A stretch of DNA of 64,000 nt from PALSA-894 sp963734185 (lineage in GTDB: Bacteria > Pseudomonadota > Alphaproteobacteria > Rhizobiales > Xanthobacteraceae): NCBI GenBank assembly GCA_963734185.1, contig CAVTGA010000002.1, forward strand, positions 682,001 through 746,000. The letters run 5' to 3'. A program made the translations under genes and the position numbers. How positions within the stretch are numbered: position 1 is the stretch's first letter; each line of letters starts with the position of its first letter. Below, one piece after another: positions 28,399-36,647 of the stretch. Below the pieces are notes generated by a model that saw nothing but the letters and a program-made list of their open reading frames with translations, was not told where the DNA came from and searched no databases.

Positions 28399-29220
28399 AT
28401 GGCGACCGCTTTCGCTCGCGTGCGGATCGGGCGATGGGCGCTCAACGGTGCGGCTGCGCTCGCGCTCGGTTTCATCCTGTTGCCGCTCGTCCTGGTGACT
28501 TGGCTCGCGTTCTTCCGCCAGGAAATCCCGTCGTTTCCGCCCGAGGGCTATTCGCTGCAATGGTTCGCCGCGGTGCCGAGCAATAAGAGCTTCGTCGGCG
28601 GCTTCATCTTGAGTTTCCAGGTCGGTATCGCCGCGACCTTGATCGGGCTGGCGCTCGCCGTGCCGGCGAGCCTTGCGGTCGCGCGGCGGCGCTTTGCCGG
28701 CCGCGGCTTCGTCAATGCGCTCCTGCTGATGCCGCTGATCGTGCCCGGCGTCGTGCTCGGCACCTCCATCTACGTGTTCCAGATCGAGACCGAGGTGGCG
28801 ACCGGTTTGCCGCTGCTCGGCTCGACCGCAGGCCTGATCGCCGCGCACGCGCTGATCGTCGTCCCGTGGGCGGCGCGGCTCGTAGGCGCAAGCCTCGCGG
28901 GCTTCGACCCGACGGTCGAGGAAGCGGCCAAGAACCTCGGCGCGCCGCCCTGGACCACGTTCCGTCGCGTGACATTGCCGGCGATCCGACCCGGCATCGT
29001 CGCCGCCGCACTGTTCGGCTTCGTCACCTCGTTCGGCAATCTCGAGATGAGCCTGTTCCTGGTCGGCGCCGGGCGCACCACCTTGCCGATCGCAATCCTG
29101 CAGTATCTCGAATGGAAGATCGATCCGACGGTCGCGGCCGTCTCGGTGCTGCAGATCGCGCTGATCGGCGTGGCGATGGTCGTGACCGATCGCTACGTGA
29201 GGATCGCGCAGGTCGTTTAG
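28399..29220 (+). CDS. Spermidine/putrescine-type ABC importer, permease (PotC-like)
   Basis: A 273-residue permease with six hydrophobic segments and the EAA loop DPTVEEAAKNLGAPPWTTFRRVTLPAI. The segment LSFQVGIAATLIGLALAVPASLAVARRRFAG is typical of PotC/iron(III)-type permeases. It begins 3 bases after the amidohydrolase and is separated from its ATPase by a palindromic repeat. The partner permease is at 31565-32437, after the ATPase and binding-protein genes. Confidence 0.9.
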   Translation: MATAFARVRIGRWALNGAAALALGFILLPLVLVTWLAFFRQEIPSFPPEGYSLQWFAAVPSNKSFVGGFILSFQVGIAATLIGLALAVPASLAVARRRFAGRGFVNALLLMPLIVPGVVLGTSIYVFQIETEVATGLPLLGSTAGLIAAHALIVVPWAARLVGASLAGFDPTVEEAAKNLGAPPWTTFRRVTLPAIRPGIVAAALFGFVTSFGNLEMSLFLVGAGRTTLPIAILQYLEWKIDPTVAAVSVLQIALIGVAMVVTDRYVRIAQVV

Positions 29221-29267
29221 CGCATGATCCCGAAAAGTGGGAACCGGTTTTCGGACAAGATCATGCG
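29221..29267. repeat. GCATGATC...GATCATGC palindromic repeat, copy 2
   Basis: CGCATGATC and GATCATGCG arms surround CCGAAAAGTGGGAACCGG followed by TTTTCGGACAA. It is the second copy of the element seen at 24076-24125 and again abuts the stop codon of a permease gene. Its core can pair CCGAAAA with TTTTCGG. Confidence 0.8.
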
Positions 29268-29288
29268 CAAAGAAAAGATAGTCTGAAC

Positions 29289-30356
29289 ATGGCGCGGCTC
29301 GAACTAGCCAAGCTGTCGAAGCGCTACGGCGAGCACACCGTGGTGGCGGACGTGACGCTCGACGTCGCCGACGGCGAGTTCCTGGTGCTGCTCGGCCCCT
29401 CGGGCTGTGGCAAGACCACGACCCTGCGTATGATCGCCGGCCTGATCGAGCCGAGCGCCGGCACGGCGCGCATCGGCGGTGCCGACGTGACCTATCTGCC
29501 GCCGTGGCGCCGCAATACCGGCATGGTGTTCCAGAGCTATGCGCTGTTTCCGCACATGACGGTGGCCGAGAACGTCGCGTTCGGTCTGGAGATGCGCAAG
29601 CTCGCCAAGGACGAAATCTCCAACCGCGCAAACGAGGCGCTGCGGCTCGTCCGCCTCGCCGGCTTTGCCGAACGTTTCCCGCGCCAGCTCTCCGGCGGCC
29701 AGCAGCAGCGCGTCGCGCTCGCGCGCGCGCTCGCGATCCGGCCCGACGTGCTCCTGCTCGACGAACCGCTGTCCAACCTCGACGCCAAGCTGCGCGAGGA
29801 AGTGCGCATCGAGATCCGCGAGCTGCAGCGCCAGCTCGGGCTCACCACCATCATGGTCACGCACGATCAGGAGGAGGCGCTCACCGTCGCGGACCGCCTT
29901 GCCGTGATGGCCGAGGGCGAGGTGCGCCAGATCGGCAGCCAGCGCGACCTCTACGAGCGCCCGGCCGACCGCTTCGTGGCCGCCTTCGTCGGGCGCAGCA
30001 CGTTCCTCGATGGCCGTGTGACCGCCCCGGGCGAGTTCGAGACCGCAGGCGGCTTGCGCCTGCGCTGCCGCGGCGACGGCGTGCCGGGCCCTGCCGCATT
30101 GGTGCTCCGACCCGAGCGTCTGCATCTCGGCGGCGCAAACGGGATGGACAATCGGCTCCCCGGTAAGGTGGAATTCGTCTCCTATCTGGGTGCCGTGCTC
30201 GAGCTGCACGTGCGCCTGTCGCCGGCCGACCGCGTGGTCGTGCAGCTGCCGAACCGTGGCGACGCTGCGCCCGCCGTGGGCGATAGCGTCGAAGTCGCTT
30301 GGCATCGGGATGCCGGAATGGTCTTTGCGCAACAGAAACCAGCCAGTGGAGGATGA
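29289..30356 (+). CDS. Spermidine/putrescine-type ABC importer, ATPase (PotA-like)
   Basis: A 355-residue ATPase. Walker A GPSGCGKTT at 36-44, Q-loop MVFQSYALFPHMTV, signature LSGGQQQRVALARAL, Walker B LLLDEPLSNLD and switch His TTIMVTHDQEE are intact. A C-terminal TOBE-like regulatory domain follows (RPERLHLGG and VEFVSYLGAVLELHV), as in PotA, FbpC and similar. The ATG at 29289 is 21 bases after the palindromic repeat. It ends one base before the binding-protein gene. Confidence 0.93.
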   Translation: MARLELAKLSKRYGEHTVVADVTLDVADGEFLVLLGPSGCGKTTTLRMIAGLIEPSAGTARIGGADVTYLPPWRRNTGMVFQSYALFPHMTVAENVAFGLEMRKLAKDEISNRANEALRLVRLAGFAERFPRQLSGGQQQRVALARALAIRPDVLLLDEPLSNLDAKLREEVRIEIRELQRQLGLTTIMVTHDQEEALTVADRLAVMAEGEVRQIGSQRDLYERPADRFVAAFVGRSTFLDGRVTAPGEFETAGGLRLRCRGDGVPGPAALVLRPERLHLGGANGMDNRLPGKVEFVSYLGAVLELHVRLSPADRVVVQLPNRGDAAPAVGDSVEVAWHRDAGMVFAQQKPASGG

Positions 30357-30357
30357 C

Positions 30358-31401
30358 ATGATCGGCAACTGGAAATTCTCGCGGCGCGATGCGCTCAAGG
30401 CCGCGGGCGCCGTCGCTTTGACGGGCGTTGCGACCGAGCCGGCGCTGGCCCAGGGGCGCGTCGTGGTCGGCACCTGGGGCGGCGACTATGCGCGCCTGCT
30501 CGCGAAGAACGTCGAGGATCCGTTGCTCAAGCCGAAAGGCTTCGATGTCGCGCAGGACCAGGCCGGCGACGGCCCGCGCCGCACCAAGATGGTGGCGGAG
30601 AAACGCTTGCCGCGCGGCACCAGCGACATCCAGGGCCTGTCCGCCGCCAACATGTACGAGATGAACGAGGCCGGCGTGCTCGAGACCATCGACTATTCCA
30701 AGATGCCGAACGCCAAGAACCTCATGGCCAACATGAAGTACCCGTACGGCGTCGGGCACATCTATTCCGGCAAGGTGGTGGTCTACAATCCGAAGCTGAT
30801 CCCGCAGGCGCCGAAGAGCTTCAAGGACGCGTTCGATCCCAAGCACGGCAACAAGATGGGCATTATCGACATCCAATATCAGTACACGATGGCGGCGGCG
30901 GCGATGGCGGCGGGGGGCAAGCTCTCCGACTTCGAGCCCGGCAAGGCGATCCTGATGGAGGCCAAGAAGGGCGGCGTTCGCATCTATCCGACCAACGAAG
31001 CCTTCGCGCAGGCGCTCAAGAATGAGGAGATCGGCGTCGGCATCATGTGGAAGGCGCGCGTGGTGCAATGGCAGAACGCCGGCATCAGCGTGCAGTCGGT
31101 CGCGCCGGCCGAGGGCGTGCCGATGTACATCTCGGGCTTCGGCATCCCGAAGAACGCGCCCAACAAGGACGGCGCCTACGCCTACATGAACGCGATGCTG
31201 GAGAAGAGCGCGCAGGAGAACTTCGCGATCGACATGGGCTACAACCCGACCGTCACCAACGCGGTGGTGGCGCCGGACCTCAAGCAGCGCATCGGCTTCT
31301 CGGCGGAAGAAGAACAGCGCCTCATCGATCTCGACTACGGCTACATCGCCAAGAACGACTCCGCACTGAAGGAGTGGTGGGACAAGGTGTTCAAGGCTTG
31401 A
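30358..31401 (+). CDS. Spermidine/putrescine-type periplasmic binding protein (PotD-like), Tat-exported
   Basis: A 347-residue exported protein. FSRRDALKAAGAVALTGVATEPALAQ is a twin-arginine signal, and VVVGTWGGDYARLLAKNVEDPLL is the start of a family 1/8 binding protein. PYGVGHIYSGKVVVYNPKLI and FGIPKNAPNKDGAYAYMNAML are typical of the PotD group. ATG 30358 follows GGAGGATGAC. A hairpin-rich spacer separates it from the last permease gene, which would favour higher expression of the binding protein than of the membrane subunit. Confidence 0.9.
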   Translation: MIGNWKFSRRDALKAAGAVALTGVATEPALAQGRVVVGTWGGDYARLLAKNVEDPLLKPKGFDVAQDQAGDGPRRTKMVAEKRLPRGTSDIQGLSAANMYEMNEAGVLETIDYSKMPNAKNLMANMKYPYGVGHIYSGKVVVYNPKLIPQAPKSFKDAFDPKHGNKMGIIDIQYQYTMAAAAMAAGGKLSDFEPGKAILMEAKKGGVRIYPTNEAFAQALKNEEIGVGIMWKARVVQWQNAGISVQSVAPAEGVPMYISGFGIPKNAPNKDGAYAYMNAMLEKSAQENFAIDMGYNPTVTNAVVAPDLKQRIGFSAEEEQRLIDLDYGYIAKNDSALKEWWDKVFKA

Positions 31402-31411
31402 GGCGTGGCTT

Positions 31412-31545
31412 CCCCTCTCCCGCGCAGCGGGAGAGGGTGGCGAGCGCGTAGCGCGAGCCGGGAGAGAGGGCATTTTTTTAGGAACGCGCCCTCTCCCGCC
31501 CTCGCTTCGCTCGGGCACCCTCTCCCCGCTTCGCGGGGCGAGGGG
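31412..31545. repeat. Hairpin-rich intergenic repeat inside an importer operon
   Basis: CCCTCTCCCGC (31413-31423) pairs perfectly with GCGGGAGAGGG (31427-31437) over a 3-base loop. Further CCCTCTCCC and GGGAGAG blocks and a T7 run follow before a last GC hairpin near 31520-31545. This is a widely dispersed palindromic repeat type of Rhizobiales. It fills the 163-base gap between the binding-protein and permease genes and may act as partial terminator or mRNA stabiliser. Confidence 0.7.
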
Positions 31546-31564
31546 ACCTGCGGCCGCATCCAAC

Positions 31565-32437
31565 ATGAACACCGCGCGTAGCACCCACCTCACCGCCGCG
31601 GGACTCATCGGCCCCGCGACGCTCTATGTCGGGATCGGGCTGCTCGTCCCGCTCGCCATCCTGCTGCGCTACAGCCTGAACCAGTTCGTACCGGGCAAGT
31701 TCATGGTCGACGCGCTGACGCTGGAGAACTACGTCAAGTTCTTCACCGACATCTACTACACGGGAGTGCTCACGCGCACGGTGCGCGTCGCGCTGGTCAC
31801 CACCGCGATCTGTTTGGCCGTGGGATTTCCGCTCGCCTACGTGCTGGCGCGCACGCAAGTGCGCTACAAGAACCTGCTCATCATGCTGGTGGTGCTGCCG
31901 CTGTTCGTCGGCAACGCGGTGCGGGCGGCAGGCTGGATGGTCGCGTTCGGCAACAAGGGCGTGATCAATGCGAGCCTCATGGGCCTCGGGGCGCTGGCGC
32001 AGCCGCTCGAGATCATGTTCACCGAAGGCGCCGTGATCGTCGGCATCACGGCGGTGAACCTGCCGTTCATGGTGCTGACCCTGCAGAGCGTGATCGAGGG
32101 CATCGACCGCTCGGTCGAGGAAGCGGCGTTCAACCTCGGCGCCACGCCGCTGCAGATGGCGCGCCGCGTGCTCCTGCCGCTCGCCATGCCGGGCGTTCTG
32201 GCCGGTACCATCCTCACCTTCATCCTGGCGATGAACGCCTACGCGACGCCGGTGCTGCTCGGCGGTCCGCGCTTCCAGATGATGGGCCCACTGGTCTACA
32301 ATCAGTTCGTCCAACAGAACAATTGGCCGTTCGGCGGCGCGATCGCCTTCATCCTGATGACGGCGACGCTGATCCTGACGCTCGCGGCGAACCTGGTCGT
32401 GCAGGGAAGGTACCGGAGAGGCGCCGAAGCGCGGTGA
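31565..32437 (+). CDS. Spermidine/putrescine-type ABC importer, permease (PotB-like)
   Basis: A 290-residue permease with six hydrophobic segments. The EAA loop IDRSVEEAAFNLGATPLQMARRVLLPLAMPG and the ending VYNQFVQQNNWPFGGAIAFILMT are typical of PotB-type subunits. ATG 31565 has no strong binding site; the preceding repeat may have displaced it. It would pair with the PotC-like permease at 28399-29220 to complete the importer. Confidence 0.9.
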   Translation: MNTARSTHLTAAGLIGPATLYVGIGLLVPLAILLRYSLNQFVPGKFMVDALTLENYVKFFTDIYYTGVLTRTVRVALVTTAICLAVGFPLAYVLARTQVRYKNLLIMLVVLPLFVGNAVRAAGWMVAFGNKGVINASLMGLGALAQPLEIMFTEGAVIVGITAVNLPFMVLTLQSVIEGIDRSVEEAAFNLGATPLQMARRVLLPLAMPGVLAGTILTFILAMNAYATPVLLGGPRFQMMGPLVYNQFVQQNNWPFGGAIAFILMTATLILTLAANLVVQGRYRRGAEAR

Positions 32438-32957
32438 TCCCGGCGTTCCGTTGCAGTATCACCGTAGGGGGCAAGGGACCGTTGCATGATCTTGGAATGC
32501 TCAAGAGATTCGTCGAAATGAAGTGCCGACTACTGCACATTGCGGCAGCCGCCGCCGTCATGCTGATCGCCGCCGCCATGGCGGCACCCGTGGCGGCGTC
32601 CCGCGGCGTTGTTTCGAGGCATAGAGAAGGAGCTGGCCGAATTGTGCGCCGGCTTGCCGCAATAGCGCGACCGTTGCAACGAGCAAGGCAGAGGGGTCTG
32701 TGACCGGGGCGCGGCCGGCGCGTGGCTGAAAATGAGACTGTCGGTCATGCGGCAAGGCGTCCCGGGGGCCTGTCGGGGCGCGCGGGCGGCGCTATACTTG
32801 GCGTGGCGCGACGGACCGCCGGACCGGGCGAATTGACCCTGCTATGCTCTCAATCAGGACGTGGGGCATGCGCTTGGCGTTCGCCGCGGGCGTTCGCACA
32901 TGGATGCTTGGCGTGACGACAACGACTTTCCAAGAAATCTCAAAGGGAGGATCATGC
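32438..32957. other. 520-base gap without a convincing gene
   Basis: Between the PotB-like gene and the next binding protein. It contains one doubtful small reading frame (32518-32703) and a ribosome binding site GGGAGG just before 32958. No clear promoter hexamers, hairpin with T-run or repeat was found by eye. It probably carries the promoter of the binding-protein gene at 32958. Confidence 0.4.
32518..32703 (+). CDS. Possible small secreted protein (doubtful)
   Basis: A 61-residue reading frame from ATG 32518. Residues 1 to about 27 (KCRLLHIAAAAAVMLIAAAMAAPVAA) form a plausible signal peptide. The remainder is short, arginine-rich and matches nothing recognised. There is no good ribosome binding site. 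It may be the remnant of a frameshifted secreted protein, since another frame after 32612 reads a cysteine-containing segment. Confidence 0.2.
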   Translation: MKCRLLHIAAAAAVMLIAAAMAAPVAASRGVVSRHREGAGRIVRRLAAIARPLQRARQRGL

Positions 32958-34211
32958 ATGTGGACTAAGCTGCTGGTGGCGGCGATCGGCGTGACGCTCG
33001 CCACAGGCGCCGCGCAGGCGCAGGAGAAGCTCAAGATCGGCGTGCTTGCCACGCTCGAAGGCGCGCTGACCACGCTCGGCGAGGACTTGCTGCGCGGGCT
33101 CGAAGTCGCGCTCAAGCAGGCCAACCGCAAGGCCGGCGGCCGCGACATCGAGATCATCACCTTTGCCACCAATGCGAGCCCGGATTCGGCGATCCGCGGC
33201 GCCCGCAAGCTGGTCGAGCAGGACAAGGTCGACATCCTCCTCGGCCCGGTGTCCGGCTCCGAGGGCATCGCGATCCGCGATTATTCCAAGACGCAGCCGC
33301 AGACCACCTTCGTCAACGGCACCTCGGGCGCGCTCGAGACCACCTACGTGACTCCGTCGGAGACCTTCTTCCGCTACAATACCAACGGCGCGCAATGGAT
33401 GGTGGGCGTCGGCGACTACGTCTACAACACCAAGAAATACCGCAAGATCGCCACGCTGGCCGAAGACTATTCGTTCCCCTATACGCAGATCTTCGGCTTC
33501 GCGCTCGAATACTGCCAGCTCGGCGGGCAGATCACCGAGCGCTTCTGGGTGCCGCTCGGCACCAAGGACTTCGCCTCGATCATCGCCAAGCTGCCCGACG
33601 ACGTCGACGCCATCTATCTCGGGCTGGGCGGCGGCGACGCCATCAACTTCCTCAACCAGTACGCCCAGGCCGGCGGCAAGGCCAAGCTGATCGGCGGCTC
33701 GATCATGGTCGACCAGACCGTGCTGTCGTCGAAGGGCACCGCCAAGCGCTATCTGGTCGGCACCCCGACCGGCGGCCCGCAGGCCGACACCTGGGATAAT
33801 CCGAAATGGCAGGCGTGGGTGAAGGCCTATCAGGACGCCTTCCCGGCCGACAAGCGCTTCACCAGCCCGTCGCTGTCGGCGACCAACTACTACAACGCCG
33901 CCAACGCGATCTTCACGGTGCTGAACAACATCAAGGGCGACTTGTCCGACGGCCACAAGAAGCTGCGCGAGGGCCTGGCCAAGCTCGAGATCGATGCGCC
34001 CAACGGCAAGATCAAGCTCGACAACAAGCGCCAAGCGATCGCCGCGAACTTCGTCACCGAGGTGGTCGAGGCGCCGAACGGCGACCTCACCAACAAGATG
34101 GTGAAGTTCGTTCCGGAGACGAGCCAGCTGCTCGGCTTCTCGGAAGCGGCCTTCGCCAAGCTCGGCCTGCCGAGCCGCACCAATCCGGAGTGCAAGAAGT
34201 CGTACAACTGA
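32958..34211 (+). CDS. Branched-chain amino acid-type ABC binding protein (LivJ/LivK family)
   Basis: A 417-residue exported protein; signal peptide WTKLLVAAIGVTLATGAAQAQ. LKIGVLATLEGALTTLGEDLLRGLEVALKQAN and DSAIRGARKLVEQDKVDILLGPVSGSEGIAI are the Peripla_BP_6 landmarks. ATG 32958 has GGGAGG 7 bases upstream; the ATG at 32954 is out of frame. It most likely serves the liv-type permeases and ATPases at 36648-41732, about 2.4 kb downstream across an AraC-type regulator gene. The substrate need not be an amino acid, as this family also binds aromatic acids and amides. Confidence 0.92.
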   Translation: MWTKLLVAAIGVTLATGAAQAQEKLKIGVLATLEGALTTLGEDLLRGLEVALKQANRKAGGRDIEIITFATNASPDSAIRGARKLVEQDKVDILLGPVSGSEGIAIRDYSKTQPQTTFVNGTSGALETTYVTPSETFFRYNTNGAQWMVGVGDYVYNTKKYRKIATLAEDYSFPYTQIFGFALEYCQLGGQITERFWVPLGTKDFASIIAKLPDDVDAIYLGLGGGDAINFLNQYAQAGGKAKLIGGSIMVDQTVLSSKGTAKRYLVGTPTGGPQADTWDNPKWQAWVKAYQDAFPADKRFTSPSLSATNYYNAANAIFTVLNNIKGDLSDGHKKLREGLAKLEIDAPNGKIKLDNKRQAIAANFVTEVVEAPNGDLTNKMVKFVPETSQLLGFSEAAFAKLGLPSRTNPECKKSYN

Positions 34212-34389
34212 GCGGCACGTCTTTACCGAGCGTTGCGCGAGCGGGCGACCCGCGGGCCGCCCGCGTTCGTTTTCGATCCTTCCCGCTGGGAGTTCATGGA
34301 ACTACCTAGAGCTGTCCTGGTTGAGGCCGATGAGCGTAGCGTCAGCGCTCCAGGCCGCGCCAATCCCGGCGCCAGAGGGGACCGATATC

Positions 34390-34590
34390 ATGCGTTCCAT
34401 CCTGCTGTGGGCAGCCCAGCTGATGGGCACCACGATCTTCGTCGTAGCCGCTCCGGTCGAGGCGGCAGCACAAGGGTCCGGCTACTGCATGTGCCGGTCG
34501 AAAACGAATCCCAACATCGCAAGCTGCAAGTCGCGCAAGGTCTGCGTCGGCCGGCAATATTGCAGTGGATTCTGCCTGCGCAAGCGGTAG
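34390..34590 (+). CDS. Six-cysteine secreted microprotein
   Basis: A 66-residue protein. Residues 1 to about 27 (RSILLWAAQLMGTTIFVVAAPVEAAA) are a signal peptide. The mature part of about 38 residues has six cysteines in the pattern C-x-C-x11-C-x5-C-x5-C-x3-C and is rich in Lys and Arg, so a disulphide-bonded, cationic periplasmic or secreted peptide is expected. The frame is open upstream to 34321, but the signal peptide starts at 34390. No family was recognised. It stands alone between the binding-protein gene and a secreted protein on the other strand. Confidence 0.6.
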   Translation: MRSILLWAAQLMGTTIFVVAAPVEAAAQGSGYCMCRSKTNPNIASCKSRKVCVGRQYCSGFCLRKR

Positions 34591-34692
34591 CGTCCGGCTG
34601 AATGTGGCGAACCTCGACCGGGCGGCCTGCAGGCCGCCCGGTTCGTCTGAGCACGCGTGGCTCGGTAGACCGCGGCGACGCGCCCCGTCAAT

Positions 34693-35298
34693 TCAGGGGC
34701 GGGGAGCTGAGACGGTTTCGGCGCATTCCGATTGCGTGTTGTCCAAGGCGCCGGCTGCCAGTGCGACGAGCCGGTCCATCTCGCTTTTGAGCTCGGCCGG
34801 ATATTCCAAGGCGATGTGGTGCCAGGCCGCGCCCGCACAGGCGACGATGGCTTTGCGGTAGAAGATGTGACTGCCGCGGAAGCCCGAAACCGCGACCCAG
34901 GTTCGCTCGCCCCGCAAATAGGTCACGGTCTCGTCCGTGGCAAAGATGACCGTCTTCATGTGCTCCGCAATGGATGTTTCCGCGGTGGGCTTGGTATACG
35001 CGGCCAACCAGGAAGACCCATCGGGAGACAGGTAGCGCTTGCCGTTCCAGGCCGGATCGGGCGGCTGCAGCTTCCAGTCGGCCGGGATGATCTCCGCCAG
35101 GGTGAGCGGAGAGCGCCGGCCGGAACGGGGCACTCCCATCATCCGGACCTCGCGCCCGACGCCGGGGACCGCTCCCGGCGCCTCCTGGGGGACCACGACC
35201 ATGTAGGGCCGGTGATGGTAATGCCGCCCCCTTCTCCGAGCGTCGGAGGCATCGACCGTCAGCACGAGGATCAAGGCGGCGAGGAGCAATGCGCGCAT
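34693..35298 (-). CDS. Secreted protein of unknown function
   Basis: A 201-residue protein with signal peptide RALLLAALILVLTVDASDA followed by a basic His/Arg stretch RRRGRHYHHRPY. The mature domain includes WNGKRYLSPDGSSWLAAYTKP, MKTVIFATDETVTYLRGERTWVAVSGFRG and AWHHIALEYPAELKSEMDRLV. This reads like a compact secreted domain with a paired beta-sheet, but no named family was recognised. The ATG at 35298 was preferred because the signal peptide begins there; an in-frame ATG at 35358 is upstream. It is transcribed towards the microprotein gene. Confidence 0.65.
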   Translation of the reverse strand: MRALLLAALILVLTVDASDARRRGRHYHHRPYMVVVPQEAPGAVPGVGREVRMMGVPRSGRRSPLTLAEIIPADWKLQPPDPAWNGKRYLSPDGSSWLAAYTKPTAETSIAEHMKTVIFATDETVTYLRGERTWVAVSGFRGSHIFYRKAIVACAGAAWHHIALEYPAELKSEMDRLVALAAGALDNTQSECAETVSAPRP

Positions 35299-35446
35299 GC
35301 AAGCCAACGCCTCAGGTGTGGATTTGATCCCTGGGAGGCCAATTGCCGCAGCGCACACTTAGCCGTCAAACGCGCGCCGCGCCGCACTTGCCAACCCCGC
35401 CCGCAATGCGGAAACTCAAACAAAAACAAGACTGCGGGAGGGCGGC

Positions 35447-36277
35447 ATGTCCAGGGCGTTGTCGGTTTACCACGGCCGTTTCGGCCGGGCGACGCTGTAC
35501 GAGCTCAACCGCCCGATGACCACCCACGCGCATCGCGAGGGGCACCTGATCTTCTACGTCGGCGGCGGCCACGCCGCCGTTCCGGTGAACGGCAAGCCGC
35601 ACGGCCTGACCGAACGGGTCGCGGTCGCGGTCAATTCGTGGGAGCCGCACGGCTTCGGCCCAAGCGATTGGCGGTCGGGCGGTCTTTATCTCGTGCTCTA
35701 CATCGATCACGCGTGGTTCGAGGGCATGGGGCCGACCGGCCATTCGGCGCTGCAGTTCGGGCGCGCGGAGATCGAGATGACGCCGCACATCCGGGCGATG
35801 GTCGGCGAGGTCGTCTGCCTGCTCGAGGACTACGACAGCGCGGAGAACTTCGACGGCACCTTGTACGAGCTGACCGACGCCTGTTTCGAGCAGTCCTGGC
35901 GCCTGTTCGGCGGCCGGCAGCGCTACGTCGGCCCGGCGTCGTCCTTCATTGATTTCCGCGTGCGCAAGTCGATCGTGCTGATGTCCGAGCAGCTCGGCTC
36001 CGAGATCGAGCTTGACGCGGTGGCGCGAGATGCCGGCCTGTCGCGGCCGCATTTCTACAAACTGTTCCGCCGCCAGATGGGCGTGACGCCGAACATCTAC
36101 CTCAACACGCTGCGCATGGAGCGGGCGATCGAGCGCCTCGGACAGACCGAACGATCGGTGACCGACATCGCCGACGAGCTTGGCTTCTCCTGCCAGAGCG
36201 TGTTCACCCGCTTCTTCTCCTCCCATGTCGGGATGGCGCCAACCGACTACCGCCGCGCCGTGCAGGTGCTGAACTGA
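35447..36277 (+). CDS. AraC-family transcriptional regulator with cupin-like sensor domain
   Basis: A 276-residue regulator. The N-terminal half (HAHREGHLIFYVGGG, then VNSWEPHGFGP) looks like the AraC ligand-binding cupin. The C-terminal double helix-turn-helix is clear: LDAVARDAGLSRPHFYKLFRRQMGVTPNIYLNTLRMERAIERL and VTDIADELGFSCQSVFTRFFSSHVGMAPTDYRR. ATG 35447 follows GGGAGGGCGGC. It stands 370 bases upstream of the large 36648-55739 gene array and is the most likely controller of it, acting on sites in the intervening region. Confidence 0.9.
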   Translation: MSRALSVYHGRFGRATLYELNRPMTTHAHREGHLIFYVGGGHAAVPVNGKPHGLTERVAVAVNSWEPHGFGPSDWRSGGLYLVLYIDHAWFEGMGPTGHSALQFGRAEIEMTPHIRAMVGEVVCLLEDYDSAENFDGTLYELTDACFEQSWRLFGGRQRYVGPASSFIDFRVRKSIVLMSEQLGSEIELDAVARDAGLSRPHFYKLFRRQMGVTPNIYLNTLRMERAIERLGQTERSVTDIADELGFSCQSVFTRFFSSHVGMAPTDYRRAVQVLN

Positions 36278-36325
36278 AGGCGGCCGGACCTGAAAAAGAA
36301 GATACTCTCGGTCATAGACAGTCGC

Positions 36326-36341
36326 TGTTAAGGCCTTAACA
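36326..36341. promoter_or_regulatory. Perfect 16-bp palindrome upstream of the liv array
   Basis: TGTTAAGGCCTTAACA is a perfect palindrome without spacer, unusually AT-containing for this region. It lies 49 bases after the AraC-type regulator gene and about 310 bases before livH. It could bind a dimeric regulator; AraC proteins usually prefer direct repeats, so another factor is possible. Confidence 0.45.
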
Positions 36342-36430
36342 ATCCAGGAAAAGCGGCGGCGGGCTCGATCCGCCGGGGAGGCTTTGGCGAACGCCATGCG
36401 TTGGATTCCGGCTGACCGGCTCGGCGTCAT

Positions 36431-36549
36431 CCCTCCCCGCCCTTGCGGGGAGGGTGGCCGAGCGCAGCGAGGCCGGGTGGGGTTGCTTCGATACGGCACG
36501 AGCCCCACCCGTTGTCGCGATGCCGCGCGTCGCGACGCCACCCTCCCCC
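36431..36549. repeat. Nested palindromic repeat of the CCCTCCCCGC type
   Basis: CCCTCCCCGC (36431-36440) pairs with GCGGGGAGGG (36445-36454) over a 4-base loop. Beyond it GGGTGGGG pairs with CCCCACCC, and the outer GGGAGGGTGG with CCACCCTCCC. This dispersed repeat class is common in Bradyrhizobium-like genomes. Confidence 0.7.
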
Positions 36550-36550
36550 A

Positions 36551-36576
36551 CCCAAGTCGGATGTTTCCGACTTGGG
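36551..36576. repeat. Perfect 11-bp hairpin
   Basis: CCCAAGTCGGA (36551-36561) and TCCGACTTGGG (36566-36576) are exact complements around TGTT. It follows the preceding repeat directly and lacks a T-run, so it is a repeat or mRNA structure, not a standard terminator. Confidence 0.7.
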
Positions 36577-36588
36577 ATTCGTTAGGTT

Positions 36589-36617
36589 GCCGATCCCCGG
36601 GTAGACCCGGGATCGGC
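36589..36617. repeat. GC-rich hairpin just before livH
   Basis: GCCGATCCCCGGGT pairs with ACCCGGGATCGGC with one bulged base, leaving a 2-base loop. It ends 30 bases before the livH start and could affect translation initiation or transcript stability. Confidence 0.6.
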
Positions 36618-36647
36618 TGGGAGCGATGAAGTGTGGAGCGCGGCGCT

